Program-made: the position numbers and the translations under genes
The notes under the pieces: generated by a model
What the model saw: only the letters and a program-made list of their open reading frames with translations
Database searches by the model: none
What the model was told of the DNA's origin: nothing
Assembly (NCBI RefSeq): GCF_045291395.1
Contig: NZ_CP152342.1
Location: 2,170,001-2,234,000 of the forward strand
Source of the DNA: MR-S7 sp000400995
Lineage (GTDB): Bacteria > Pseudomonadota > Gammaproteobacteria > Burkholderiales > Burkholderiaceae_C
Length of the DNA: 64,000 nt
Direction: 5' to 3'
Shown: in pieces, positions 44,522-53,744 of the stretch
Position numbering within the stretch: position 1 is the stretch's first letter
How the letters are laid out: each line of letters begins with the position of its first letter

Positions 44522-44574
44522 CATTTCGTCGCAGCCGACCGCCTACGGCGGCGGCTGAACTCAGGGCGTTAGGC
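44516..44574 (+). other. attC5 site
   Basis: 59 bp from ACCTAAC to GTTAGGC, arms GCAGCCGACCGCC and GGCGGCGGCTGAAC. It differs from attC2 in only a few positions. Confidence 0.92.
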
Positions 44575-44695
44575 ATCGAGCTACCGTTGGCGCCAGTTGG
44601 AAGCGGTTCGCGCCTTCAAATTTCATTTCGTCGTCTGCTTATTGTGCCGCACAGAAGTCGCGCCGACATTTGTCAAAGACTTTTCAGGAGCCGCA

Positions 44696-45295
44696 ATGTC
44701 TATCGCACTTCCTCACTTATTTTTCCTAATTGGTCTAGCCTGCTATTTGCTTGTACGCGCAAAATTTCAGCGCCCTATTTCTACTCAAGAGAAAGTGGAA
44801 AAAAGATCGAGTAAGGGCGATAAGGCTCTTGTGATCCTGGTTGTCATCGGGCAAGTGGCGCTGCCCCTGATCTTCATGACTACGTCTTTGCTCGAATGGG
44901 CGAGCTATCGGTCTCCACCTTTGGCTACATGGGTTGGAGCGATCGTCTTTGTGACTGGTCTTTGCCTGTTCTGGAAGTCACACGCTGATCTTGGTAGAAA
45001 TTGGTCAGTTTCTCTTGATCTTTACCGCGAGCACAAGTTGGTGACTAGCGGCGTTTATCGCGTCATTCGTCATCCGATGTATGCATCCTTCTTTGCAATG
45101 GCTATCGCGCAGGGCTTCCTTCTATCCAACTGGGTGGCGGGATGGTCAGCACTCGCCGCTACGATTCTTCTGTACATAGTGCGCAAACCGAACGAGGAGG
45201 CACTGATGATCAAAGGCTTTGGCGAGGAGTACCGCAGGTACATGCTTCGAAGCGGCGGTATTCTTCCGCGCTTCATCCCCAAAAACGATGCCTAA
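44696..45295 (+). CDS. Cassette 6: isoprenylcysteine carboxyl methyltransferase-family membrane protein
   Basis: A 199-residue protein with about four to five helices and the C-terminal methyltransferase-like signature LVTSGVYRVIRHPMYASFFA ... GEEYRRYMLRSGGILPRF, typical of the ICMT/PEMT (NnrU-like) family of small membrane methyltransferases. Bacterial substrates are mostly unknown; S-adenosylmethionine is the expected methyl donor. ATG 44696 has CAGGAG upstream, better than an earlier in-frame ATG at 44597. Its GC content is between that of the other cassettes and the chromosome. Confidence 0.82.
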   Translation: MSIALPHLFFLIGLACYLLVRAKFQRPISTQEKVEKRSSKGDKALVILVVIGQVALPLIFMTTSLLEWASYRSPPLATWVGAIVFVTGLCLFWKSHADLGRNWSVSLDLYREHKLVTSGVYRVIRHPMYASFFAMAIAQGFLLSNWVAGWSALAATILLYIVRKPNEEALMIKGFGEEYRRYMLRSGGILPRFIPKNDA

Positions 45296-45346
45296 CAGTG
45301 CAGTCAAGCGGACGCCTGACGGCGCCGCTTACCTTGAGCGTTAATT
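45290..45346 (+). other. attC6 site, end of the cassette array
   Basis: 57 bp from GCCTAAC (complement of the attC5 core) to GTTAATT, arms AAGCGGACGCCTGAC and GGCGCCGCTTACCTT. Its degenerate final core and unrelated following sequence mark the array end. Confidence 0.85.
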
Positions 45347-45387
45347 TTTGATCCCACACGGCCCCTATCACACGGCAGCGCCTCCCC

Positions 45388-45419
45388 CAAAGGCCCTACC
45401 ATCGAGCCTTTGCTTTTTT
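45388..45419 (+). terminator. Intrinsic terminator after the cassette array
   Basis: CAAAGGC (45388-45394) pairs with GCCTTTG (45406-45412), followed by C and six T. It would stop transcription from the array just before the FKBP gene. Confidence 0.65.
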
Positions 45420-45431
45420 CGGATGTTCGCC

Positions 45432-45845
45432 ATGCGCTTGCCTGCTTTCTTGCTCTCCGCCTTGTTCCTCGCGCCCGCGGCCTGGGCGCAAAACACGCCC
45501 GCCGCTGTACCCGTGACCACCCCTTCCGGCTTGGTGTACGAGGTGCTGCAAGAGGGCACGGGCGAATCGCCCAAGGCCACCGACACCGTGAAGGTGCACT
45601 ACCGCGGCACCTTCCCCGACGGCAAGGAGTTCGACAGCTCCTATAAGCGCGGCGAGCCCACTGAGTTCCCGTTGAACCGCGTCATCCCCTGCTGGACCGA
45701 GGGCGTGCAGCGCATGAAGCCGGGCGGCAAGGCCAAGCTGGTCTGCCCCCCGGCCATCGCCTACGGCGCGCGCGGCGCGGGCAACGTGATCCCGCCCAAC
45801 GCCACGCTGCATTTCGAGGTGGAACTGGTCTCGGTGCGCCGCTGA
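45432..45845 (+). CDS. FKBP-type peptidyl-prolyl cis-trans isomerase, exported
   Basis: The 137-residue protein has a signal peptide (MRLPAFLLSALFLAPAAWAQ) and one FKBP domain with the active-site pattern VKVHYRGTFPDGKEFDSSYK, GWTEGV-like CWTEGVQRMKPGGKAKLVCP and AYGARGAGNVIPPNATLHFE. It should assist folding of exported proteins in the periplasm. MFAMRLPAF at 45423 is an alternative start. The MerR gene follows 7 bp downstream, so both may share a transcript. Confidence 0.93.
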   Translation: MRLPAFLLSALFLAPAAWAQNTPAAVPVTTPSGLVYEVLQEGTGESPKATDTVKVHYRGTFPDGKEFDSSYKRGEPTEFPLNRVIPCWTEGVQRMKPGGKAKLVCPPAIAYGARGAGNVIPPNATLHFEVELVSVRR

Positions 45846-45852
45846 GCGCCGC

Positions 45853-46890
45853 ATGCGGCTGAAGGTCGGCGAACTGGCGCGGCGCACGGGCCTCACGGTC
45901 CGCACGCTGCACCACTACGACGAGATCGGGCTGCTCGCGCCGTCGGAGCGCTCGGAATCGGGCTACCGCCTGTACAGCCAAGCCGACGTGCAGCGCCTGC
46001 ACGCAATCCAGGCGCTGCGCCACATGGGGCTGCCGCTGGCCCATATCGGCGAGCTGCTGGGCGACGACCAGCTCGACCCCCAGCGCGTGCTGTCCCAGCA
46101 GATCCACGCGCTGGATGTGCAGATCCAGCAGGCCACCGAGCTGCGCGGCCGCCTGGCCCTGATGCGCGACGGCATGGTGGCGGGCTCCGCCCCCGACATG
46201 GGCAACTGGCTCGAAACGCTGTCCCTCATGTCCACCTACGGCAAGTACTTCAGCGCGGCCGAGCTCAAGCGCATCTTCGAGCGCTGGCCGCTGATCGAGG
46301 GCGAATGGCGCCCGCTGATCGACCAGGTGGACGCGGCCATGCGCCAAGGCCTGCCCATCGACGACCCTGCCGTGCAAAAGCTCACCCACCGCTGGATGGT
46401 GCTGATCCTGGAGTGGATGGGCGGCGACATGGACCTGCTGGACCGCTGGGGCCGCATGTACCGCCAGGAGCCCAGCACGCACAGCATCCACTCTGCCCCC
46501 AGCGGCGCCATGATGGTTTTCGTGGAGCAGGCCATCGCCCTGCGCATGCAGGCGCTGGAGCGGCACTTCACACGCGCCGAAATGGGGCTGTTCGGTTTTG
46601 TGCCGCTGGCGCACTGGCAAGCCCTGGAGGGCGAAGTGGCCGCTCTGCTGGCCCGCGGCGAAGCCCTCGCCAGCCCCGCGACGCACGCGGCCGTGGCGCA
46701 CTGGAGCCGCCTCATGGACCGGCTCTGCGGCAACCGCCCGGCCCTGCGCGCCAAGCTGCTGCACGCATGGACCACCGAGCCCCTGCTGCAGTCCAGCGCC
46801 TTGTTGAGCCCTGCGGTGCGAGCCTTCATCGGCCATGCCGCCGCCCTGCCACAGCCACCGCAAATAGCGCTTGACCCTCACGCAACGTGA
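45853..46890 (+). CDS. MerR-family transcriptional regulator with TipAS-like C-terminal domain
   Basis: A 345-residue activator with the MerR DNA-binding part VGELARRTGLTVRTLHHYDE ... SGYRLYSQADVQRLHAIQAL and a coiled dimerisation helix to about residue 115. The large C-terminal region (LKRIFERWPLIEGEWRPLI, and two further similar helical segments) resembles TipAS-type ligand-binding domains. MerR proteins act on promoters with over-long spacers; exactly such a promoter (TTGACC-N19-TAGAGT with a palindrome in the spacer) overlaps the end of this gene and faces the acyltransferase gene. Confidence 0.92.
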   Translation: MRLKVGELARRTGLTVRTLHHYDEIGLLAPSERSESGYRLYSQADVQRLHAIQALRHMGLPLAHIGELLGDDQLDPQRVLSQQIHALDVQIQQATELRGRLALMRDGMVAGSAPDMGNWLETLSLMSTYGKYFSAAELKRIFERWPLIEGEWRPLIDQVDAAMRQGLPIDDPAVQKLTHRWMVLILEWMGGDMDLLDRWGRMYRQEPSTHSIHSAPSGAMMVFVEQAIALRMQALERHFTRAEMGLFGFVPLAHWQALEGEVAALLARGEALASPATHAAVAHWSRLMDRLCGNRPALRAKLLHAWTTEPLLQSSALLSPAVRAFIGHAAALPQPPQIALDPHAT

Positions 46891-46901
46891 GGCCCTAGAG
46901 T
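46871..46901 (+). promoter_or_regulatory. MerR-type promoter: TTGACC-N19-TAGAGT with CCTCACG-CAA-CGTGAGG
   Basis: -35 TTGACC (46871-46876), a 19-bp spacer holding a perfect 7-bp arm palindrome (46876-46892), and -10 TAGAGT (46896-46901). The spacing is diagnostic for MerR-family activation. It lies over the last codons of merR and ends 8 bp before the ATG at 46910. Confidence 0.85.
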
Positions 46902-46909
46902 CGGTCCCC

Positions 46910-48135
46910 ATGCCGACAAAGCCGACCATGCCCCCTCCCCGCGCAGCCCCGAGCGACTGCATGCCCTGGACAACCTGCGCGCCGCCATGATGTGGCTGGG
47001 CATCGTGCTGCACGTGGCGGTGATCTACCTCGCCGGCCCCTCGCCCCTGCCCTGGCGCGACAACCGGACCACCCCGGTGGCCGACCTGCTGCTGGCCTTC
47101 ATCCACGCCTTCCGCATGCCGGTGTTCTTCATCCTGGCGGGCTTTTTCGTGGCCCTGATGATCGAGCGGCGCGGCACGCGCGCCATGGTGCGCAACCGCC
47201 TGCAGCGCCTGGCGTTGCCGTTCGCGCTGTTCTGGCCGCCCCTCTTCGCGCTCTGCAGCGTGCTGGCCCTGGCCTTCATGCACCGCATGGCCCGCGGCAC
47301 CTGGGGCCTGGACCCGGCGCTGATGCAGACCGCGCCCAGCACGCCCGCCGGGCTTTCCACCATGCACATGTGGTTCCTGTGGATGCTGCTGTGGCTCAGC
47401 CTGGCCACGGCCCTGGCCCACGCCGCGCTGGCGCGCCTCGCGCCCGCCGTACCGCACTGGCTGGGCCGGGCCATGGCGCGGCTCGGCCGCACGCCCTGGG
47501 GCCTGGCGCTGCTGACCCTGCCGCTGGCGGGCGCCGGCATGCTCTACCCCGACGGACTGCTGCAGCCCAACGGCGCCTTCATGCCCCCCTGGACCGAATG
47601 GCTGCACAACGGCCTGTTCTACGGCTTCGGGCTGGCCCTGTACGCGCACCGCGAGGCGCTGCTGGCGCACTACGTGCGGCGCTGGCCCTGGTACGCCGGG
47701 GCAGGCCTGGCGCTGTTCTTCGCCACGGGCGCGCTGTTCGAGGCCCGGCCGCGCGGCACCCAAGGCCTGCCCGAGGCGCTGCGCCTGGGCGTGGCCCTGG
47801 CCTACAATGCCACCGCCTGGTGCTGGAGCCTGGCGCTCATCGGCGGCTTCCTGGCGCACGTGCCCCGGCGCAGCGCCTGGCTGGGTTACCTGGCTGACAG
47901 CTCCTACTGGGTCTACCTGGTGCACATGCCCATGACCATCGGCTTCGGCGCGCTGCTGTTCGGGCTGGAATGGCCCGCCGGGGCGAAGATCGGTATCAAC
48001 ATCGCAGCCACTTCGCTTCTCAGCCTGGCCAGCTACCACCTGCTGGTGCGCTACACCGCCGTGGGCGCGCTGCTGAACGGCAGGCGCCATGCCCGCCCGG
48101 CACTGCTGCTGGGGCAGGCCGCCCGGAATACCTAG
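46910..48135 (+). CDS. Acyltransferase-3 family (OpgC/OafA-like) membrane protein, frameshift near start
   Basis: An inner-membrane protein with about ten helices. HALDNLRAAMMWLGIVLHVA and FRMPVFFILAGFFVALMIER are the acyltransferase-3 start, and SYWVYLVHMPMTIGFGALLF is its conserved late helix. Members O-acylate glucans or polysaccharides. The frame with these motifs has its first ATG at 46987, inside a conserved helix; starting at 46910 and adding one C to the C5 run 46931-46935 gives a natural N-terminus (MPTKPTMPPSPRSPERLHAL). With TSS predicted near 46908 the transcript could be almost leaderless. Regulated by the MerR protein just upstream. Confidence 0.82.
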
Positions 48136-48138
48136 CGC

Positions 48139-50858
48139 TCAGAGCTGGTGCACCACCAGCCGGAACTCCGGGTCTTCCTCGAACGCGCGCACCTCGAAGC
48201 CCAGCCGCCGCATCAGCTTGAGCATGTTGGGGTTGTTGGCCAGCACCAGGCCCTGGATCTCGGCCAGGCCGCGCTCGCGTGCCACGTCCATGATGCTGAG
48301 CATGAGGCGCGAGCCCAAGCCGCGGCCGGCGAAGTCGTCGGCCACGAGCAGTGCGAATTCGCAGCTCGCATGGTCGGGGTTGGTCACGTAGCGCGAGACG
48401 CCGACGATGCGCTCCTTGTGGCTGACCTCGCCATCGTCATGAACCACGCGCTCGCGGTGCACGGCCACCAGGGCCATCTCGCGGTCGTAGTCGATGAGGG
48501 TGAAGCGCGCCAGCATCGAAGGCGGCAGCTCCGCGAGCTGCGAGACGAAGCGGAAGTACCGGCTCTCGGGCGAGAGCTCCTTGACCAGGCGCTGCACCAT
48601 CTGCGCGTCGTCGGGGCGGATGGGGCGCACCAGGTATTCGCCGCCGCCGCGTAGCGGCCAGATCTGCTCGTAGCGCGCGGGGTACGGCAGGATGGCCAGG
48701 TGCCCGTAGTGCGCCAGCCCCAGGCCGCCGGGTCCGTCGCCCCGCCCGCCGCTGGCCCCCGGCGCGGTGTCGCTGATGACGATGCGCGCATCCACGGCCA
48801 CGGCGCTCAGCTCGTCGACGATGATGGGGTTGATGTCCATCTCGCGCAGCTGCGGCAGCGCGCAGACCATTTCGGACACGCGCAGCAGCACCTGCTCCAG
48901 CGCCTCGCGGTGCGCGGCGCCGGCGCCGCGCCATTCGCCCAGGGTCTCGGCCACGCGCGAGCGGTCGATCAGGCGGCGCGCCAGGAACTGGTTGAGCGGC
49001 GGCAGCTCCATGGCGCGGTCGTTGATGAGCTCGATCATGGTGCCGCCGGCGCCGAAGGTGATGACGGGGCCGAAGGGCTCGTCCGTCACCAGGCCGATGC
49101 AGATTTCGCGCCCGCGCGCGCGCGCGCCATCTTCTGCACCGTCACGCCGTTGATGCGCGCATCCGGCTGCAGGCGCGCCACGCGCTGCACCATGTCGGTA
49201 TACGTGTCGCGCGCCGCGGCGCCGCCCTGCACGTTGAGCGCCACGCCGCCCACGTCGGACTTGTGGGCCACGTCGGGCGAATCGATCTTGAGCGCTACCG
49301 GAAAGCCGAGCTGCGTGCCGATCATCATCGCCTCGTGGGCGCTGCGTGCCAGCAGCGTCTTGGTCACGGGGATGTGGAAGGCCGCCAGCAGCGTCTTGGA
49401 TTCCATCTCGGTGAGCACGTTGCGGCGCTCGGCCAGCACGCTCTCGATCACCAGGCGCGCGCCCTCGATGTCGGGCTTGGCCAGGGCGGTGAGCGGCGGC
49501 GGCGTCTGCTGCAGCAGCTGCTGGTTCTGGTAGAACGAGGCGATGTTGCCGAACGCACCCACCGCCGCCTCGGGCGTGCGGAAGTTGGGGATCTGCGCGG
49601 TGCGCAGGATCTCGCGCGCGGGCACCACCGAGGCATCGCCCATCCAGCACGACAGCAGCGGCTTGGTCGCCAGGCGCTTGGCCTGGGCCAGCGCCTCGGC
49701 CACGGCGCAGGCATCCACGCCCTCCTTGGGCGAGAACAGGGCCAGCACCCCGTCGATCTGCCGGTCGCGGAACGCGGCCTCCAGCGCCTGGCGGTAGTGC
49801 TCGGGGCCGGCCTCCTCCGACAGGTCCATCAGGTCCGTGAGCGAAGCCAGCGCGGGCAGCTGCGGCGCCAGAGCCTGCGCCGCTTCGGGCGACAGCCGCC
49901 CGAGCTCCAGACCGATCTCGTTCACCCAGTCGGCCGCGAGCACGCCGGGGCCGCCGCCGTTGGTCACCAGGCCCAGGCGCTTGCCCACGGGGCGGTAGCG
50001 CGAGGCCAGGCACTTGGCGGCGGAGAACAGCTCCACGAACGAGCGCACGCGCACCGCGCCGGCGCGGCGCAGGGCGGCGTCGAACACGTCGTCGCTGCCC
50101 ACGATGGCGCTGCTGTGCGTCTGCGCCGCCTCGTTGCCCGCCGGCTTGCGGCCGGCCTTGAGCACCACCACCGGCTTGGCGAACGCAGCCGAGCGCAGTG
50201 CGCTCATGAAGCGGCGCGCGTTCTGGATGCCCTCCATGTAGACCACGATGCTCTGCGTGCGCGGGTCGTTGGCCAGGAAGTCCAGCGCCTCGCTCAGCCC
50301 CAGGTCGGTGTGCGGCCCGAGCGAGACCACGCTGGAGAAGCCCACGGCGTTGTTGCTGGCCCAGTCGAGGATGGAGGCGGTGAGCGCGCCCGACTGGCAC
50401 ACCAGCGCCAGCGACCCCTCGCGCGCCAGCGGCCCGGCGGCGCTGGCGTTGAGCTGCAGCGCAGGGCGCTGGATGCCCAGCGAGTTGGGGCCCAGCAGGT
50501 GCATGCCCTCGCGCCGCGCGATCTTGCGCCACTGCTCGGCCTGCGCCGCGCCGATGCCGCTGGAGAGCACCACGGCCGTGCGGCAGTTGATGCGCCCGGC
50601 CACCTCGAGCGCAGCGGCCACGTCCTGCGCGGGCAAGGCGATCAGCGCCAGGTCCGCGCGGGTCTGCGCCAAGTCGGCCAGCGTGCCGCTGGTCTGGATG
50701 TCCATGAAGGTGAGCGTGCCCGTGTAGCGCTGCGCGCGCAGCGCCTGGTGCAGCGCGCGGGCCTGCGGCGTGAGCGTCTCGGGCGCGTCCGCGCGTCCAG
50801 CCAGCACGATGATCGAGGTGGGCGCGAACAGGGGCGTCAGGTAGTGTTTGTCCATCAT
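48139..50858 (-). CDS. Acyl-CoA ligase (ADP-forming-like)/GNAT fusion, Pat-type protein acetyltransferase (frameshift)
   Basis: About 906 residues once repaired. Order of domains: CoA-binding (SIIVLAGRADAPETL onward), succinyl-CoA ligase-like domains with the histidine motif AAQTHSSAIVGSDDVFDAAL, an ATP-grasp domain (GFPVALKIDSPDVAHKSDVG; MDINPIIVDELSAVAVDARI), and a C-terminal GNAT acetyltransferase (FALLVADDFAGRGLGSRLML). This is the architecture of bacterial lysine acetyltransferases of the Pat/YfiQ type, which tune acetyl-CoA synthetase and other enzymes. The frame breaks at a CCC run (49111-49113) beside a GC repeat; one extra base restores MARARAGREICIGLV. The exact start (50858 or 50879) is uncertain. 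The stop is 4 bp from the convergent acyltransferase. Confidence 0.88.
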
Positions 50859-50923
50859 GATGTGCGGATTCTCTGCCATCGCCCGGGGTTTGGCGATGTG
50901 CCGCGCGGCGGCCTTGCGCTGCG

Positions 50924-52270
50924 TCAGTCGGCCGAGCGCAGCAGGCCGGCCACGGCCATGGCGGTGGACAGGGCCGCGCCGCGGTGGCTCTCGGTGAAAG
51001 TCTCGCAGAGCGCGGCCAGGCGCGCGCGTTGCTGCGGGTCCTGCGCCAGGGCGCAGGCGGCAGCCACCGCCCCGGCCATGTCCGCCACGCGCTGGGCCGC
51101 GCCGGCCTCCTCGGCCAGGCGCGCGGCCTCGGCGAAATTGAAGGTGTGCGGCCCCATGACCACGGGGCAGCCGCAGGCCGCGGCCTCGATGAGGTTCTGC
51201 CCGCCCAGCGGCGCGAAGCTGCCGCCCAGGACCGCCACGTGGGCCAAGCCATAGTAGAGGGCCATTTCGCCCAGCGAGTCGCCCAGCCACACATCGGCCT
51301 CGCCCGGCGCGCCCACCCACTGGCTGCGCCGCGACACGCGCAGGCCCGCGTCTTCGCACAGGCGCTGCACCTCGTCGAAGCGCTGCGGGTGGCGCGGCAC
51401 GACCAGCCACTGCACGGGCATGCCCGCTCCTGATTCAATAGCTGCTTGCGCTTGCCCGGCAAGCGCTGGAGGCCATTTTTGCTTCAAGGCCTCCAGCCAC
51501 ATCGCCTCCTCGCCCTCGCGGCTGCTGGCCAGCAGCACCACGGGGCGGGGGTCGGCGTCGCGCCAGGCGCGGCCCTGCGCGCGCTGCGTGGCGTCCGGCA
51601 CCACGTCGAACTTCAGGTTGCCGAACACGCCGTCCACCCGCGCGCCCACGTCGCGCAGCCGCTGGGCGTCGCCCTCGGTCTGGGCCCAGACGGCCGCCAG
51701 GCCCGCATAGGCCGGGCGCGAAAGCCACGACAGCCGCAGCGCCCCAGCACGCGACTTCTCGTTGAGCCGCGCATTGGCCAGCACCAGCGGCACGCCCTGC
51801 GCGCGGCAGCCCGCCGCGAGGTTGGGCCAGACCTCGGTTTCCATGAGGATGCCGATGGACGGGCGCAGCAGCCGCAGGAAGCGCCGCACCGCGCGGGGCG
51901 TGTCCCATGGCTGCCAGACCTGCACGTCGCCGGGCAGCAGCAGCTTGGCGCCCTCGGCGCGGCCCGTGGCCGTGCCGTGCGTGAGCAGCAGGCGCATGCC
52001 GGGCAGCAGCGCGCGCAGCTCCTTCAGCAGGATGGCCGCGGCGCGCGTCTCGCCCAACGAGACGGCATGGATCCAGACGAAGCGCTCGGCCGGGTCGCGG
52101 CTGGCCAGCGGCACCACGCTGTCCATGGAGCGCGGATAGCGCCCCAGGCGCTCGCCCACCGCGACGCCGTAGCCGGATTCGGTGCGTGCACGGCGGCGCA
52201 GCTTGCGCAGCAGCAGCGGCGTGGCCAGCCAGGTGACCAGGCCGTAGAGCCACAGGGCGATGCGCTGCAT
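50924..52270 (-). CDS. waaA: 3-deoxy-D-manno-octulosonic acid (Kdo) transferase
   Basis: The 448-residue inner-membrane-associated glycosyltransferase adds Kdo to lipid IVA in lipopolysaccharide synthesis. Hallmarks are WIHAVSLGETRAA with the catalytic glutamate, METEVWPNL, LANARLNEKS, FGNLKFD and the nucleotide-sugar site GGSFAPLGGQNLIEAAACG. Residues about 264-278 (KWPPALAGQAQAAIE) are encoded by an in-frame copy of the dispersed repeat at 51438-51480, between the RPVVLLASSREGEE strand and VQWLVVPRHPQRF; most WaaA proteins are shorter here. It follows the phosphohexomutase gene by 10 bp. Confidence 0.95.
   Translation of the reverse strand: MQRIALWLYGLVTWLATPLLLRKLRRRARTESGYGVAVGERLGRYPRSMDSVVPLASRDPAERFVWIHAVSLGETRAAAILLKELRALLPGMRLLLTHGTATGRAEGAKLLLPGDVQVWQPWDTPRAVRRFLRLLRPSIGILMETEVWPNLAAGCRAQGVPLVLANARLNEKSRAGALRLSWLSRPAYAGLAAVWAQTEGDAQRLRDVGARVDGVFGNLKFDVVPDATQRAQGRAWRDADPRPVVLLASSREGEEAMWLEALKQKWPPALAGQAQAAIESGAGMPVQWLVVPRHPQRFDEVQRLCEDAGLRVSRRSQWVGAPGEADVWLGDSLGEMALYYGLAHVAVLGGSFAPLGGQNLIEAAACGCPVVMGPHTFNFAEAARLAEEAGAAQRVADMAGAVAAACALAQDPQQRARLAALCETFTESHRGAALSTAMAVAGLLRSAD
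51438..51480. repeat. Dispersed palindromic repeat, copy h (inside waaA)
   Basis: ATAGCTGCTTGCGCTTG, CCCGG, CAAGCGCTGGAGGCC, ATTTTT. A near-perfect copy translated in frame within the WaaA protein. Confidence 0.85.
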
Positions 52271-52280
52271 GGCGCCGCCG

Positions 52281-53669
52281 TCAATGCGCGGCGCTGCCCA
52301 CCTGGGCGCCGGGCTTCACGCGCTCCAGCAGCGCGAGCATGGCGGCCTCGATGCGGTGCAGCGCCGCGTCGGTGTGGCCCTCGAAGCGCAGCACCAGCAC
52401 GGGCGTGGTGTTGCTCGCGCGGATCAGGCCGAAGCCGTCGGGCCAGTCCACGCGCAGCCCGTCGATGGTGCTGACCTGCGCGGGCGCGGCGAAGGCCTCG
52501 CCCGCCAGCGCCTGCAGCTCGGCCGTGAGCTGGTGCGGCTCGCCCTCGGCGCACTGCACGTTGAGTTCGGGTGTGGAATGGCTCGTGGGCAGCGCGTTGA
52601 GCACGCTGCTGGGGTCGCTGCCGCGGCTCAGGATCTCCAGCAGGCGGCAGCCCGCGTAGGTGCCGTCGTCGAAGCCGTACCAGCGCTCCTTGAAGAAGAT
52701 GTGGCCGCTCATCTCGCCGCCCAGGGGTGAGTTCACCTCCTTCATGCGCGCCTTGATGAGCGAGTGGCCCGTCTTGTACATGAGGGGCTGGCCGCCCGCC
52801 TGCTGGATGGCGGGCGCGAGGCGCTGCGTGCACTTCACGTCGAACAGGATGGTGCCGCCCGGCACGCGCGAGAGCACGTCCTGCGCGAACAGCATCATCT
52901 GGCGGTCGGGGAAGATGTTCTGGCCGTCCTTGGTGACGATCCCTAAGCGGTCGCCGTCGCCGTCGAAGGCCAGGCCCAGTTCGGCGTCGGTGCTCCGCAG
53001 CTTGGCGATCAGGTCGCGCAGGTTCTCGGGCTTGCTGGGGTCGGGGTGGTGGTTGGGGAAGTTGCCGTCCACCTCGGAAAAGAGCTCGATCACCTCGCAG
53101 CCCAGCGCCCGGAAGATGCCCGGCGCCGAAGCGCCCGCCACGCCGTTGCCGCAGTCCACCACGATCTTCATGGGCCGCGCGAGCTTCACATCGCCCACGA
53201 TGCGCTGCACGTAGGAAGACAGCACGTCGGCCTGGCGCACGCTGCCCGCGGGCGCGAGCTGCCAGGACTCCTCCTCCATCGTGCGGCGCAGCCGCTGGAT
53301 CTCCTCGCCGTAGATGGCGCGGCCGCCCAGCACCATCTTGAAGCCGTTGTAGTCCTTGGGGTTGTGGCTGCCCGTGATCTGGATGCCGCTCTGGCACAGC
53401 GTGGCCGCCGCGAAGTACAGCATGGGCGTGGTGCACATGCCGATGTCGATGACCTCGACGCCGCTGTCCACCAGCCCCTGGATCAGCGCGGCCGCGAGGC
53501 CCGGGCCCGACAGGCGCCCGTCGCGGCCCACGGCCACCACGGTCTGCCCTTCGGCCCGCGCGGCCGTGCCGAACGCGCGCCCGAGCCCCAGGGCCACGGA
53601 TTCGTTCAGGGTGCTCGGGACGATGCCGCGGATGTCGTAGGCTTTGAAGATCGAGGGGGAGAGCTGCAC
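52281..53669 (-). CDS. Phosphomannomutase/phosphoglucomutase (AlgC-like)
   Basis: A 462-residue alpha-D-phosphohexomutase that interconverts hexose 1- and 6-phosphates for polysaccharide and lipopolysaccharide precursors. The phosphoserine loop is ITGSHNPKDYNGFK, the metal loop FDGDGDRLG, the sugar-binding loop GGEMSGHIFFKERWYG and the phosphate-binding loop RASNTTPVLVLRFEG. The start is MQLSPSIFKAYDIRGIVP. It is directly upstream of waaA in one transcription unit. Both mannose and glucose phosphates are possible substrates in this subfamily. Confidence 0.94.
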   Translation of the reverse strand: MQLSPSIFKAYDIRGIVPSTLNESVALGLGRAFGTAARAEGQTVVAVGRDGRLSGPGLAAALIQGLVDSGVEVIDIGMCTTPMLYFAAATLCQSGIQITGSHNPKDYNGFKMVLGGRAIYGEEIQRLRRTMEEESWQLAPAGSVRQADVLSSYVQRIVGDVKLARPMKIVVDCGNGVAGASAPGIFRALGCEVIELFSEVDGNFPNHHPDPSKPENLRDLIAKLRSTDAELGLAFDGDGDRLGIVTKDGQNIFPDRQMMLFAQDVLSRVPGGTILFDVKCTQRLAPAIQQAGGQPLMYKTGHSLIKARMKEVNSPLGGEMSGHIFFKERWYGFDDGTYAGCRLLEILSRGSDPSSVLNALPTSHSTPELNVQCAEGEPHQLTAELQALAGEAFAAPAQVSTIDGLRVDWPDGFGLIRASNTTPVLVLRFEGHTDAALHRIEAAMLALLERVKPGAQVGSAAH

Positions 53670-53744
53670 GGGCCTGCCTGTGGTGGGAGTGGGAAGGAGC
53701 CGGTCATTGTAGGCCGCCCTCCCCGCCCGGGCCGGTGCGCCGGA

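Noticed and set aside
40943..45346. CRISPR array
   Set aside because: The repeated 57-60 bp elements are imperfect, inverted within themselves, and separated by ORF-length spacers; they are attC sites.
45682..48090. An 802-codon minus-strand frame across the MerR and acyltransferase genes
   Set aside because: The plus strand encodes two clear protein families here; the opposite frame shows only glutamine-, histidine- and glycine-rich filler.
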